A stretch of 64,000 nucleotides of DNA from an uncultured Bacteroides sp. (lineage in GTDB: Bacteria; Bacteroidota; Bacteroidia; Bacteroidales; Bacteroidaceae): the NCBI RefSeq assembly GCF_905207245.1, contig NZ_CAJLKP010000008.1, forward strand, positions 57,695 through 121,694, given 5' to 3'. The position numbers and the translations under genes are program-made. Below the pieces are notes generated by a model, which saw nothing but the letters and a program-made list of their open reading frames with translations, did no database searches and was not told the origin of the DNA. Shown here piece by piece: positions 1 to 9,615 of this stretch. Within the stretch, counting starts at the first letter, position 1, and each line of letters begins with the position of its first letter.

Positions 1-1268
1 CATTTCCTTCTGTATCAGCAGGCTGGAATGTGACGAATGAGGCTTTTATGGAAAATACGCGGGAGTGGCTTTCCAATTTAAAAATTCGTGCCAGTTGGGG
101 TAAGAATGGTAATGATAATATAGATGAGTTCGGTTATACTTCACTTACGGCTATGGGCAACAATGTGCTTCTTGGTAGGGATGCCGTCAAGTATATCGGC
201 TCTAAAGCTCAGCGCTTGGCTAATCCTGATTTGAAATGGGAAGAAAGTGAGCAGACCGACTTTGGTATTGATTTGGGATTCTTTAATAACGCATTGACGT
301 TCAGTGCTGATTATTATATAAAGAAAACTAATGGTATGATTATGGAAATGCCTATTCCGAGTTATGTAGGTGAAAGCAAGCCTTTGGGCAATGTGGGTGA
401 TATGGAAAATAGTGGTTTTGAGTTTGAAATTGGCTACAAATGGAATATTTCAGATGCTAAATTTGCTGTCAAGGGTAATGCTACTTATCTTAAAAATACA
501 TTGAAGAACTTAGGTAATGATACCGGTTATATGGATTTTGACGGCATTCAGGGGTTATCCGGTGGCGGTACACGAGGTTCAAACGGACAACCTTTCCCGT
601 ACTTCTTCGGTTATAAGACTGATGGTGTGTTCCAGAATGTGGACGAGATTCGTGCTTATGTCAACAAGGATGGAGCTATGATAATGCCGAATGCAGTTCC
701 CGGTGATACACGCTTTGTAGATGTGAACGGTGACGGAAGTATTTCTGCCGATGATCGTACCAATATTGGTAATGGTACTCCCGACTGGACCTATGGCTTG
801 AACTTTAATGCAGACTGGAAGGGCTTTGATTTCAATATTTTCTTCCAAGGTGTAGCTGGTGCCGATGTTTTTGATGCGACTTATCGTACAGATGTTGCTT
901 CTGGTAACTACCCATCGTGGATGCTGGGCCGCTGGACCGGTGAGGGAACTTCCAATAAGTACCCCCGTCTGGCAGTGGGTGATGCTACGAACTGGATGGT
1001 ATCTGACTTATATGTATGCGATGGCTCCTACCTTCGTCTTAAGAATATAACTTTGGGTTATACATTGCCTGTAGCTCTTACTCGTAAACTTACCATCGAA
1101 CGTTTGCGTGTTTATGTACAGGCTGAGAATCTTGTGACTTGGACAAAGTATTGGGGGTTTGATCCTGAAATTTCTTCCGGTCCCGACGGCATTAAATCTC
1201 TTGGTATCGATCGTGGTGTTTATCCGCAGGCTCGTACCTTTACAGTAGGTGTAAACGTTTCTTTCTAA
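1..1268 (+). CDS. SusC-family TonB-linked outer membrane transporter, C-terminal part
   Basis: The reading frame is open from base 3 at the window edge, so the N-terminal part (carboxypeptidase-like domain, plug and first barrel strands) is missing. What remains is about 420 residues of beta-barrel with alternating aromatic strands and a terminal phenylalanine (FTVGVNVSF), the usual signal for outer membrane insertion. The segment LANPDLKWEESEQTDFGIDLGF is typical of SusC-like proteins. These proteins import oligosaccharides across the outer membrane using TonB energy and carry the partner SusD as a lid. A SusD gene follows after 21 bp and glucan-acting enzymes follow that, so this is the transporter of the polysaccharide-utilisation operon. 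The family call is firm; the substrate is inferred from the neighbours. Confidence 0.95.
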   Translation, partial: FPSVSAGWNVTNEAFMENTREWLSNLKIRASWGKNGNDNIDEFGYTSLTAMGNNVLLGRDAVKYIGSKAQRLANPDLKWEESEQTDFGIDLGFFNNALTFSADYYIKKTNGMIMEMPIPSYVGESKPLGNVGDMENSGFEFEIGYKWNISDAKFAVKGNATYLKNTLKNLGNDTGYMDFDGIQGLSGGGTRGSNGQPFPYFFGYKTDGVFQNVDEIRAYVNKDGAMIMPNAVPGDTRFVDVNGDGSISADDRTNIGNGTPDWTYGLNFNADWKGFDFNIFFQGVAGADVFDATYRTDVASGNYPSWMLGRWTGEGTSNKYPRLAVGDATNWMVSDLYVCDGSYLRLKNITLGYTLPVALTRKLTIERLRVYVQAENLVTWTKYWGFDPEISSGPDGIKSLGIDRGVYPQARTFTVGVNVSF

Positions 1269-1289
1269 TCTAAAAAAATCAAGAAATAT

Positions 1290-2870
1290 ATGAAAACAAT
1301 AAAGATATTAGCAATAGGCTTACTTTCTGTCGCCACGATGCTGACTACCGGTTGTAGTGACAGTTTCCTTGAGGTGGAAAATCCCACTGGTGAACCTTTG
1401 GAAGATTATTATACTACGGATGAACATATTCAGGAAGCTCTGATTGCGGCTTATGATCCTATTCATTGGGCCGACTGGGGATTGGGGCAGTATAATGCCC
1501 TGAATATCGATGCTGAAATCATGGGTGACAATTTCTGGGTAGGAGGTGCCACTAAGACTGATATGCAGAATTGGCACATGCTTTTCAATTATGAAGGTAA
1601 TGAGAACAATACGCTCAGTTCCCTTTGGACTGTGGACTATTCGGGTGTTAAGCGTTGCAATGACTTGCTGAAATATCTGGATTGGGCTACTGATGTTACG
1701 ACAGAAAATCGTAAGAGCTATGAGATGCAAGCGCGTTGTTTGCGTGTGTTCTATTATAATATGTTGTGGCATTATTTTGGTAATGTTCCTTTTTATTTGG
1801 AGAATCTCTCGAAACCTCCTTATTCAGCTCCACAATACAAGGCTGATGATGTTTACAATGAACTGATTGTAGAGTTGGAAGCTGTGATAGACTCAAAAGG
1901 ACTGCCTATGAAATATTATAAGACCATGAAGGGGGGAGTGCTTGTTGATGATGAAGGACAATTGGGGCGCGTCACGCAGGCAATGGCTTATATGATGTAT
2001 GCTGAAATGGTGATGTACCAGAATGATGAGAGCCGCTTTGCAAGAGCTCTTGGGTATATGAAGGAAATTATTGCAGACCCTAATTTTGTGCTGAATCCCA
2101 ATTATGCTGCTATTTGGGAAACAACCGGTGAGTGGAATAACGAGTCTATTTGGGAAATCAATTACGAACAGACTAACTCTGAGCGTGGATGGGGAAGTCC
2201 GTTGGCTATTGGTGGTACTGTGCTTCCTACACTGATTTCACCCAATACATTTACTGCTGACCCGGAATGGACCGGTGAAGGTTGGGGATTTTTGCCTATG
2301 CGCCTTGAGACCTATGAGATGTTTAGTAGTACAGACAAACGTCGCGACGCTACTTGCTGGGATGTGCGTGGTACGAAGTATACCGATCGTTATCAGGATA
2401 CCCATATTTGGCTGCAAAAGTATCGTCCGTATGACCGGAACTTTAAGAGTGCTCCATTCGACCAGAATTTGAACTATAATAACAATTACCGTTATTATCG
2501 TTATGCAGAAACATTGCTTAATGCCGCTGAATTATCCCTTCGCACTGGCGGCAGTGCAACCGGTGAAGCCAAGACGTGGTTGAATGCAGTTCGCACCCGT
2601 GCCGGACTGGCGGAACTTTCCTCAGTTACTGTGGACGATGTGCTGACCGAGCGTCGTCTTGAGTTTGTGGGCGAAGGCAAACGTTATTTTGACTTGGTAC
2701 GCGCTGAAGGCATCAACGGAGCTTCATCCAAGAATAAGGCTACTACAGCACTTGTTCCCGATGAATATGGCTATCGTACTAATTCCTGGACTCCGAAGAA
2801 GAAATATATTCCCATTGCACAAGGTGAGTTGGACTCTGATCCGGCCTTGGTTCAGAACGATTATAAATAG
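1290..2870 (+). CDS. SusD-family nutrient-binding outer membrane lipoprotein
   Basis: 526 residues. The N-terminus has a lipoprotein signal with a lipobox ending at Cys22 (MLTTGCSD). The C-terminal block RRLEFVGEGKRYFDLVR is the conserved SusD/RagB signature, and the helical middle part fits the TPR-like SusD fold. SusD proteins sit on the cell surface over the SusC barrel and bind the glycan for import. The gene starts 21 bp after the susC stop, so the two are co-transcribed. The length is normal for the family. Specificity cannot be read from the sequence; the GH16 and GH3 genes downstream suggest a beta-glucan. Confidence 0.95.
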   Translation: MKTIKILAIGLLSVATMLTTGCSDSFLEVENPTGEPLEDYYTTDEHIQEALIAAYDPIHWADWGLGQYNALNIDAEIMGDNFWVGGATKTDMQNWHMLFNYEGNENNTLSSLWTVDYSGVKRCNDLLKYLDWATDVTTENRKSYEMQARCLRVFYYNMLWHYFGNVPFYLENLSKPPYSAPQYKADDVYNELIVELEAVIDSKGLPMKYYKTMKGGVLVDDEGQLGRVTQAMAYMMYAEMVMYQNDESRFARALGYMKEIIADPNFVLNPNYAAIWETTGEWNNESIWEINYEQTNSERGWGSPLAIGGTVLPTLISPNTFTADPEWTGEGWGFLPMRLETYEMFSSTDKRRDATCWDVRGTKYTDRYQDTHIWLQKYRPYDRNFKSAPFDQNLNYNNNYRYYRYAETLLNAAELSLRTGGSATGEAKTWLNAVRTRAGLAELSSVTVDDVLTERRLEFVGEGKRYFDLVRAEGINGASSKNKATTALVPDEYGYRTNSWTPKKKYIPIAQGELDSDPALVQNDYK

Positions 2871-2900
2871 TGTCCATAACTTTATTAAATAATAAACGAT

Positions 2901-4340
2901 ATGAAAAATATTTTTAAACATATGGCATGGGTGTTGATTGCAGGTTTGGCAATGACTGCATGTTCGCCCGAAGATTTTACGGGAGCAAATGGAAATCTCC
3001 CCCAAGCTTCAGATTATGCTGACAATTTTAAAGTGACTGTAGACCAGTCAACCAATTATGCGAATTTTGAATTTACTTCCGCTCCTGGAGTTACTCCGGT
3101 TTGGATTATTGATGGTGCATCTTATTCGTCGGCATTTAGTCTTTCAAAGTATTATCGTAAGAAAGGTTCATATACTGTAGAATGTAAAGTGAAGAATGCT
3201 AATGGAATCAGTGATGGTACTGTTGTGAAAACTTTTGTTGTAGAGAAGACAAAGATGACTGGTTTCGGTGGTTTTGTTGAAGATAGTAATTACAATCTTT
3301 TCAAGGGACTGGAACTCCCGAATAATCCCGGTAATAATGATAATCCGGCACATAATCCTGCATTTTGGTATGCTCCGGGATGGAATATGATAGATGCTCC
3401 TCGATGTGTTTTATCCAAGGGAGCTTATACTATTACTCTTCCTGAGGCTACAACTGACCAGTGGCAGGCTCAGATGGCAATTAATACCGGTCTGTCTATT
3501 TCCGCAGACAAGCATTATGATTTTTCTGTTATTGTCACCTCTTCTACGGCACATAAAAACGTGAAGGTGAAAATCTGTCAAGCTGATAACGATAATATTA
3601 TTCTTATGGATAAGAATTTCGCTCTTGATGCGGGAGAACCAAAAGCATTGTGGGGATCGGATCTTGAAATTTATAGTGCAGACCCTGAAAAGATACCGGT
3701 AACTGATTTTAGTAATGTTAAGGTTGTATTCGATTTTGGCGGAAATGCGGCGAATACGGAAGTCAGTATTGAAAGTTTTGTACTGAAAGATCATGCTAAT
3801 GATGATGGAACTGAAGTGCCAGATGATACACCGGAACCGACTTGGGTAGCAATCGATAGTGAGGACAATATCTGGAATAGCGCTACGTTTACTAACTCAT
3901 TTTATTATGCCAATGAGGATTGGAGTGGAAGACCTAATCCTGAAATGACGGTTGATGGACGAGCTTATACATTTATATTCCCGTTGGCAACTGCACTGCA
4001 GTGGCAAAATCAAGTTCTATTCAATACAGACTTGACGGCTGATACGGAAACCACTTATGATTTCTGTGTTACATTGGTTGCCAACAAAGCAATAGGAGGC
4101 GTAACTGTGAAATTAGTACAGACGGATGAGGTAGATGAAAATGGAGAACCAGTTAAGCATGATAATAATTACTTCTTTGCCGAACAAATAAAGCTTGAGG
4201 CTGATACGGATTATAAATTCTGGGTTTCGGAAAAGAAAGCGCCAGAGGCTATGCATGCCATATCATTGGTCCTTGACTTTGGAGGTAATCCTGATGATAC
4301 GAAAGTGATAGTAAAGGACATCATATTTCAAAAACATTAA
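2901..4340 (+). CDS. Surface glycan-binding lipoprotein (SGBP-like) with PKD-like domain and two related C-terminal domains
   Basis: 479 residues with a lipoprotein signal (GLAMTACSPED, Cys21). Residues about 40-115 look like a PKD/Ig-like domain (VKNANGISDGTVVKTFVVEK). Two related domains follow, about 135-297 and 318-479. Both contain an AYT(I/F) strand, a Q-W-Q motif (DQWQAQMAINT and LQWQNQVLFNT), a YDF strand and a VFDFGGN / VLDFGGN strand. This looks like a tandem carbohydrate-binding module. Position four genes before the end of a SusCD operon is where surface glycan-binding proteins usually sit. I see no catalytic motif. The binding role is inferred from context and repeats. Confidence 0.75.
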   Translation: MKNIFKHMAWVLIAGLAMTACSPEDFTGANGNLPQASDYADNFKVTVDQSTNYANFEFTSAPGVTPVWIIDGASYSSAFSLSKYYRKKGSYTVECKVKNANGISDGTVVKTFVVEKTKMTGFGGFVEDSNYNLFKGLELPNNPGNNDNPAHNPAFWYAPGWNMIDAPRCVLSKGAYTITLPEATTDQWQAQMAINTGLSISADKHYDFSVIVTSSTAHKNVKVKICQADNDNIILMDKNFALDAGEPKALWGSDLEIYSADPEKIPVTDFSNVKVVFDFGGNAANTEVSIESFVLKDHANDDGTEVPDDTPEPTWVAIDSEDNIWNSATFTNSFYYANEDWSGRPNPEMTVDGRAYTFIFPLATALQWQNQVLFNTDLTADTETTYDFCVTLVANKAIGGVTVKLVQTDEVDENGEPVKHDNNYFFAEQIKLEADTDYKFWVSEKKAPEAMHAISLVLDFGGNPDDTKVIVKDIIFQKH

Positions 4341-4361
4341 GATTTATCAATATATAGATGG

Positions 4362-4387
4362 CGTGGGAAGGCTAAAGCCTTTCCACG
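4362..4387 (+). other. Intercistronic hairpin between SGBP and GH16 genes
   Basis: A 12-bp inverted repeat (cgtgggaaggct / agcctttccacg, one G-U pair) with a 2-nt loop lies in the 125-bp gap after the glycan-binding lipoprotein gene. No T-run follows, so it is unlikely to be a full terminator. It more likely stabilises or processes the operon mRNA, giving different levels of the binding proteins and the enzymes. Confidence 0.5.
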
Positions 4388-4465
4388 TGATAAAATAATT
4401 CAAATATTCGTATATGGCAGGTCTTATTATATGATATATGATTGAATAATGAAAAAGAATAATCA

Positions 4466-5821
4466 ATGAAGTATAATTATTTTTTGTCTCTACTGTTTTT
4501 AGCATTAATAGCTTGTGGAAACAGCGATAATGATCCGCAACCTGATAATGTTATGTTGACATGTTCACCCGAAAAAGTGGAAGCTGTTGCGATTGAAGGA
4601 AAGTATATACTGAATGTTACTTGCAGCAGTGGCGAATGGACTGCTTTTGCCAGTGATGATTGTAGTTCTTGGGTGACAGCTAAGGTGTCTGATTCTTCTT
4701 TGACTAAGGGACAGGTTACTGTTTCTGTAAAAGCAAATAAGAAAACAACTAACCGTAATGGTTCTGTTGTTGTAAAGTCGGGAACAAAACGTATCATGAT
4801 ACCCGTGACCCAAAATGCCCCAATGTCTGTTTCACAACGTGAGATATACTCTAATTCTAGTGGCGAGAATATCACATTGTCTGTTTCGGCTGTGGCTGAT
4901 TGGAGCGTGAAATCTAACGATAACTGGATAAAGGCTGAAAAGAAAGATAGCCAAACGGTGAGTATCTCGACAAAGCCTAATGAAGACAAAATTTCTCGGA
5001 ATGGAACTTTGGATATTGTTTCGGGTGTGGAGAAGATAACAGTAGTTGTCACTCAAGAGTCGGCTGAAGACCGTGAGATAGACACCCCCGAAGGATATCG
5101 CCTAGTTTGGCATGATGAGTTTAACGAAGGTACATCCCTTGGCAGTAACTGGACCCACGAAGTACAAAAGCCCGGTTGGGTAAACAATGAACTTCAGAGT
5201 TACGTGAATGGTTCGGCGGACGGTAAGCGTGTGACGGAACTAATAGACGGTAAATTGAACATAAATTGTTTTAAAGGTTCCGACGGTAAGATTTACTCGG
5301 GTCGTGTTTATGCTAACGTAAATACAGGATGGCTTTATGGCTATTTTGAGGCTCGTATCATGCTTCCCAAAGGCAAGGGTACTTGGCCTGCTTTCTGGAT
5401 GATGCCGGTGAACAACAATTTCTCGACTAATCCCTGGCCGGGTTGTGGTGAGATTGATATCATGGAAGAAGTGGGTGTTGATGCGAATATCGTGTCGTCT
5501 TCCATTCATTGCGCAGCTTACAATCATACCATAAATACTCAGAAGACTGCATCTCGCAATATTGCTACGGCAGAGTCTGAGTTTCATATCTATGCTTGTG
5601 AGTGGACTCCCGACTATCTGAAGTTCTTTGTAGATGGAACAGAATTGATGACATTCAGGAATGAGGGTACCGGCAAAAACGTATGGCCGTTCACTTATGC
5701 TTTCTATCCTATTCTCAACCTTGCATGGGGTGGTGATTGGGGCGGATATAAAGGTGTAGATGAGAGCGCCTTGCCTATAACAATGAAAGTGGATTATATA
5801 CGCATATTCCAGAAAAAATGA
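4466..5821 (+). CDS. GH16 family endo-beta-glucanase lipoprotein with two BACON domains
   Basis: 451 residues, lipoprotein signal with Cys17 (LALIACGNSD). Two BACON-like domains occupy about residues 30-115 and 120-197; each has the W-(V/I)-x-A strand and ends in VTQ. The GH16 catalytic domain runs from about 208 to the end and carries the signature GEIDIMEEVG, with Glu329 as nucleophile, Asp331, and Glu334 as acid/base. This ExDxxE form is found in laminarinases and related beta(1,3)- and beta(1,3;1,4)-glucanases. The protein is probably surface-exposed and cuts the polymer before SusCD import. It is followed by a GH3 glucosidase, as in characterised beta(1,3)-glucan loci of Bacteroides. Exact linkage specificity is not determined. 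Confidence 0.9.
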   Translation: MKYNYFLSLLFLALIACGNSDNDPQPDNVMLTCSPEKVEAVAIEGKYILNVTCSSGEWTAFASDDCSSWVTAKVSDSSLTKGQVTVSVKANKKTTNRNGSVVVKSGTKRIMIPVTQNAPMSVSQREIYSNSSGENITLSVSAVADWSVKSNDNWIKAEKKDSQTVSISTKPNEDKISRNGTLDIVSGVEKITVVVTQESAEDREIDTPEGYRLVWHDEFNEGTSLGSNWTHEVQKPGWVNNELQSYVNGSADGKRVTELIDGKLNINCFKGSDGKIYSGRVYANVNTGWLYGYFEARIMLPKGKGTWPAFWMMPVNNNFSTNPWPGCGEIDIMEEVGVDANIVSSSIHCAAYNHTINTQKTASRNIATAESEFHIYACEWTPDYLKFFVDGTELMTFRNEGTGKNVWPFTYAFYPILNLAWGGDWGGYKGVDESALPITMKVDYIRIFQKK

Positions 5822-5893
5822 ACTAAGCAATTAGTGATATGAATAACAAATTTATAATGAATTAGGTAATAATACATATAATTAGGCTTATCC

Positions 5894-8146
5894 ATGAAAA
5901 TACTAAGGATTTTTTCAGCTTGCTTGCTTCTGTTACCTTTTGTCTCTTGTACTCAAGTGGCAACCAATAAAGGTGATGCGGCAACCGAGAAAAAAGTAGA
6001 ATCTCTCTTATCCAAAATGACTCTTGAAGAGAAAATCGGTCAGATGAATCAGATTTCCTCTTATGGCAACATCGAAGATATGAGCAGTTTAATAAAGAAA
6101 GGTGAAGTCGGCTCTATTTTAAATGAGATAGATCCGGTACGCATTAATGCGTTGCAACGCGTTGCGATAGAGGAATCCCGGTTGGGTATTCCTTTGCTGA
6201 TGGCACGCGATGTCATTCACGGGTTTAAAACCATTTTCCCTATTCCGTTGGGGCAGGCGGCTTCGTTCAATCCGCAGGTTGCAAAGGACGGTGCACGGGT
6301 AGCGGCTATCGAAGCTTCTTCTGTGGGTATCCGTTGGACATTTGCACCGATGATTGACATTGCCCGTGACCCCCGTTGGGGACGTATCGCCGAAGGATGT
6401 GGCGAGGATACTTATCTGACCGCTGTGATGGGTGCTGCTATGGTAGAAGGATTTCAGGGTGACTCTCTGAATAATCCCACGTCGATAGCTGCATGTCCCA
6501 AGCATTTTGTGGGATACGGTGCAGCCGAAGGCGGACGTGACTACAATTCCACATTTATTCCTGAGCGTCTCCTGCGCAATGTCTATTTGCCACCGTTCGA
6601 AGCTGCTGCCAAAGCAGGTGCAGCTACGTTCATGACTTCATTCAATGATAATGACGGAGTGCCCTCTACAGGAAATACATTTATCCTGAAAGATGTGCTT
6701 CGTGGTGAGTGGGGTTTCGATGGTTTGGTAGTGACGGACTGGGCTTCTGCCAGCGAAATGATAAGCCACGGTTTTGCGGCTGATTCTAAAGAAGCAGCTA
6801 TGAAATCCGTTAATGCCGGAGTTGATATGGAGATGGTGAGTTATACTTTTGTGAAAGAACTGCCTGCATTGGTGAAAGAAGGAAAAGTGAAAGAAAGCAC
6901 TATCAATGAGGCTGTACGCAATATCCTGCGCATTAAGTATCGTTTGGGATTGTTTGACAATCCTTATGTGGATGAGAAACAGCCATCCGTCATGTATGCT
7001 CCTTCCCACTTGGAGGCAGCTAAGCAGGCAGCTATCGAATCTGCTATCCTGTTGAAGAATGACAAGGAAGTATTACCGCTACAATCATCAGTGAAAACTG
7101 TTGCAGTAGTAGGTCCTATGGCTAATGCACCTTATGAGCAGATGGGCACATGGGTATTTGATGGCGAAAAGGCTCATACACAAACTCCGCTGAATGCTAT
7201 TAAGGACATGGTGGGAGACAAAGTGCAGGTGATTTATGAACCGGGATTGGCATATAGCCGCGAGAAGAACCCGGCAGGTGTGGCAAAGGCAGCCGCAGCC
7301 GCTTCACGCGCAGACGTTATTCTGGCTTTTGTGGGTGAAGAATCCATTCTTTCTGGTGAAGCTCACTGCCTTGCCGACCTTGATTTACAAGGAGACCAAA
7401 AAGCCTTGATTGCCGCTTTGGCTAAGACTGGCAAACCTGTCGTGACTGTCGTGATGGCAGGTCGTCCGTTGACTATCAGCAAAGAAGTGGAAGAATCTGC
7501 TGCTGTTCTCTACTCGTTCCATCCGGGTACGATGGGTGGTCCTGCACTGGCCGATTTGCTTTGGGGCAAAGCCGTTCCGAGTGGAAAAACGCCGGTTACA
7601 TTCCCTAAAATGGTGGGACAAATTCCTGTATATTATGCTCATAACAATACCGGTCGACCGGCTACACGGAATGAAGTGTTGCTGAATGACATTGCTGTTG
7701 AGGCAGGACAAACATCATTGGGATGCACTTCTTTCTATATGGATGCTGGTTTTGATCCTTTATTCCCGTTTGGTTATGGTTTGTCGTACACCACATTCGA
7801 GTATAGCAATGTCAAACTCTCTTCTGCTGCATTGAAGAAGAATGATGTGTTGACAGTGTCATTTGATTTGGAGAATACAGGTAAATACGGAGGAACGGAA
7901 GTAGCTCAATTGTATGTACAAGATAAGGTCGGTTCCGTGACTCGTCCGGTAAAAGAACTGAAACGTTTTACCCGTGTAACATTGAAACCGGGTGAAAAGA
8001 AAAGTGTTTCATTCGAACTCCCCATTAGTGAACTTGCATTTTGGAACATTGATATGGCAAAAGTTGTAGAACCTGGAGATTTCGGTCTTTGGGTAGCGTC
8101 CGACAGCCAATCCGGAGAGGAAGTTTTCTTTAAGGTGATAGATTGA
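5894..8146 (+). CDS. GH3 family beta-glucosidase, lipoprotein or periplasmic
   Basis: 750 residues with a signal peptide ending in a lipobox (LPFVSCTQ, Cys20). The N-terminal barrel has KHFVGYGAAEGGRDYN and the nucleophile motif LVVTDWAS, giving Asp282. The second domain has SGEAHCLADLDL with Glu489 as likely acid/base. A C-terminal fibronectin III-like domain (GGTEVAQLYVQD...VTRPVKELKRF) completes the BglX-type architecture. GH3 enzymes of this type release glucose from the non-reducing end of beta-glucan oligosaccharides. The gene lies 72 bp after GH16 and is the last of the operon; a strong hairpin follows. Confidence 0.93.
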   Translation: MKILRIFSACLLLLPFVSCTQVATNKGDAATEKKVESLLSKMTLEEKIGQMNQISSYGNIEDMSSLIKKGEVGSILNEIDPVRINALQRVAIEESRLGIPLLMARDVIHGFKTIFPIPLGQAASFNPQVAKDGARVAAIEASSVGIRWTFAPMIDIARDPRWGRIAEGCGEDTYLTAVMGAAMVEGFQGDSLNNPTSIAACPKHFVGYGAAEGGRDYNSTFIPERLLRNVYLPPFEAAAKAGAATFMTSFNDNDGVPSTGNTFILKDVLRGEWGFDGLVVTDWASASEMISHGFAADSKEAAMKSVNAGVDMEMVSYTFVKELPALVKEGKVKESTINEAVRNILRIKYRLGLFDNPYVDEKQPSVMYAPSHLEAAKQAAIESAILLKNDKEVLPLQSSVKTVAVVGPMANAPYEQMGTWVFDGEKAHTQTPLNAIKDMVGDKVQVIYEPGLAYSREKNPAGVAKAAAAASRADVILAFVGEESILSGEAHCLADLDLQGDQKALIAALAKTGKPVVTVVMAGRPLTISKEVEESAAVLYSFHPGTMGGPALADLLWGKAVPSGKTPVTFPKMVGQIPVYYAHNNTGRPATRNEVLLNDIAVEAGQTSLGCTSFYMDAGFDPLFPFGYGLSYTTFEYSNVKLSSAALKKNDVLTVSFDLENTGKYGGTEVAQLYVQDKVGSVTRPVKELKRFTRVTLKPGEKKSVSFELPISELAFWNIDMAKVVEPGDFGLWVASDSQSGEEVFFKVID

Positions 8147-8170
8147 TTGGTGATTCTAAGGTTAAAGAAG

Positions 8171-8203
8171 AAGAGGGGCGGACCGTGATGGTTCGCCCCT
8201 CTT
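8171..8203. terminator. Bidirectional hairpin between the GH3 and eno genes
   Basis: The arms aagaggggcg and cgcccctctt, extended inward by gacc/ggtt, form a stem of about 14 bp around a 5-nt loop. It lies 24 bp after the rightward GH3 stop and about 43 bp beyond the leftward eno stop, so it can end transcription from both sides. T-runs are weak on both strands. Confidence 0.75.
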
Positions 8204-8246
8204 GCTGTTGATACAATAATTATTTTACTAACAATTTTTTGGTGGT

Positions 8247-9527
8247 TCATTTGATACGTCTGTAACCGTAAACTGCATTGGCTCCCAGTTCTTCTTCAAT
8301 ACGGAGCAACTGGTTGTATTTTGCCATGCGGTCGGAGCGGCTTAGTGAACCGGTCTTGATTTGTCCGCTGTTGGTGGCAACAGCAATGTCGGCAATGGTT
8401 GCATCTTCCGTTTCGCCGGAACGATGGGAGGTTACAGTAGTATATCCGTGGCGGTGAGCCATTTCAATGGCATTCAACGTTTCGGTCAGGGAGCCAATCT
8501 GATTTACTTTGATCAGGATGGAGTTTGCACAACCTTTTTCAATACCCATAGCCAGGAAATCGACATTGGTAACGAAAAGGTCATCACCTACCAACTGGCA
8601 ACGGTTACCGATGCGGTCGGTCAGTTTCTTCCAACCTTCCCAGTCATTCTCACTCATTCCATCTTCGATGGAGTCGATGGGGAATTGGTTGATGAGTTGT
8701 TCCAGATAGTCAATCTGTTCGTCGGCTGTGCGCTTTTTGCCTTTTTCACCTTCGAACTTGGTATAATCATAGATACCGTCTTTATAGAATTCGGAAGAAG
8801 CACAGTCCATGGCAATCATGACGTCTTTGCCCGGTTCGTATCCGGCAACTTTGATGGCGGCGATGATGCTGTTCAAAGCATCTTCCGTACCTTCCAGGTT
8901 AGGAGCGAAACCGCCTTCGTCACCAACGGCAGTGCTCAGACCCCGGTCTTTCAATACTTTCTTCAAAGCGTGGAATACTTCGGCACCCATGCGCAGACCT
9001 TCGCGGAAAGAAGTCGCACCTACGGGGCGTATCATGAATTCCTGGAAAGCGATAGGAGCGTCACTGTGCGAACCGCCATTGATAATGTTCATCATCGGTA
9101 CGGGCATCACGTAAGTATTGGTACCACCGATGTAGCGGTACAGAGGTATATCAAGGTAGGCTGCTGCTGCTTTTGCTACGGCGAGGGATACGCCGAGAAT
9201 AGCATTGGCACCTAAATTAGATTTTGTTTTTGTTCCGTCCAGTGCCAGCATGGCATGGTCGATTCCCATCTGGTCGAGGGCAGACATTCCGATCAATTGC
9301 GGAGCGATGACGTTGTTGATGTTTTCTACAGCTTTCAACACGCCTTTACCTCCATAACGTTGCTTGTCGCCATCACGGAGTTCCAAAGCTTCGTGTTCAC
9401 CTGTAGAAGCACCGGAGGGGACAGAAGCACGGCCCATAAAGCCTGATTCCAGAATTACATCTACTTCTACTGTGGGGTTTCCTCTTGAATCGAGGATTTC
9501 GCGTCCGATAATCTTTTCTATTTTCAT
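8247..9527 (-). CDS. eno: Enolase (phosphopyruvate hydratase)
   Basis: 426 residues, full length, ATG start. It interconverts 2-phosphoglycerate and phosphoenolpyruvate in glycolysis. The sequence shows the GREILDSRGNPTVEV N-terminus, the SGASTGEHEALELRD loop, metal ligands in AMDCASSEF, SIEDG and VGDDLFVTN, and the signature ILIKVNQIGSLTET. The C-terminal SHRSGETED motif is also intact. It lies 88 bp downstream of crcB on the same strand, which is notable because enolase is a classical target of fluoride. Confidence 0.99.
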   Translation of the reverse strand: MKIEKIIGREILDSRGNPTVEVDVILESGFMGRASVPSGASTGEHEALELRDGDKQRYGGKGVLKAVENINNVIAPQLIGMSALDQMGIDHAMLALDGTKTKSNLGANAILGVSLAVAKAAAAYLDIPLYRYIGGTNTYVMPVPMMNIINGGSHSDAPIAFQEFMIRPVGATSFREGLRMGAEVFHALKKVLKDRGLSTAVGDEGGFAPNLEGTEDALNSIIAAIKVAGYEPGKDVMIAMDCASSEFYKDGIYDYTKFEGEKGKKRTADEQIDYLEQLINQFPIDSIEDGMSENDWEGWKKLTDRIGNRCQLVGDDLFVTNVDFLAMGIEKGCANSILIKVNQIGSLTETLNAIEMAHRHGYTTVTSHRSGETEDATIADIAVATNSGQIKTGSLSRSDRMAKYNQLLRIEEELGANAVYGYRRIK

Positions 9528-9615
9528 AATTATGTTCTTATTTGTAATTATTTTAAATAAGGAACAAGAAAAGGGCGGATTTTGTTCAGAAAAGATGTCT
9601 ATTATTTGTAGCTCG

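Noticed and set aside
8361..9215. 284-residue rightward open frame inside eno
   Set aside because: It is fully antisense to a complete enolase gene with all catalytic motifs; the translation has no recognisable domain. It arises from codon bias of the real gene.
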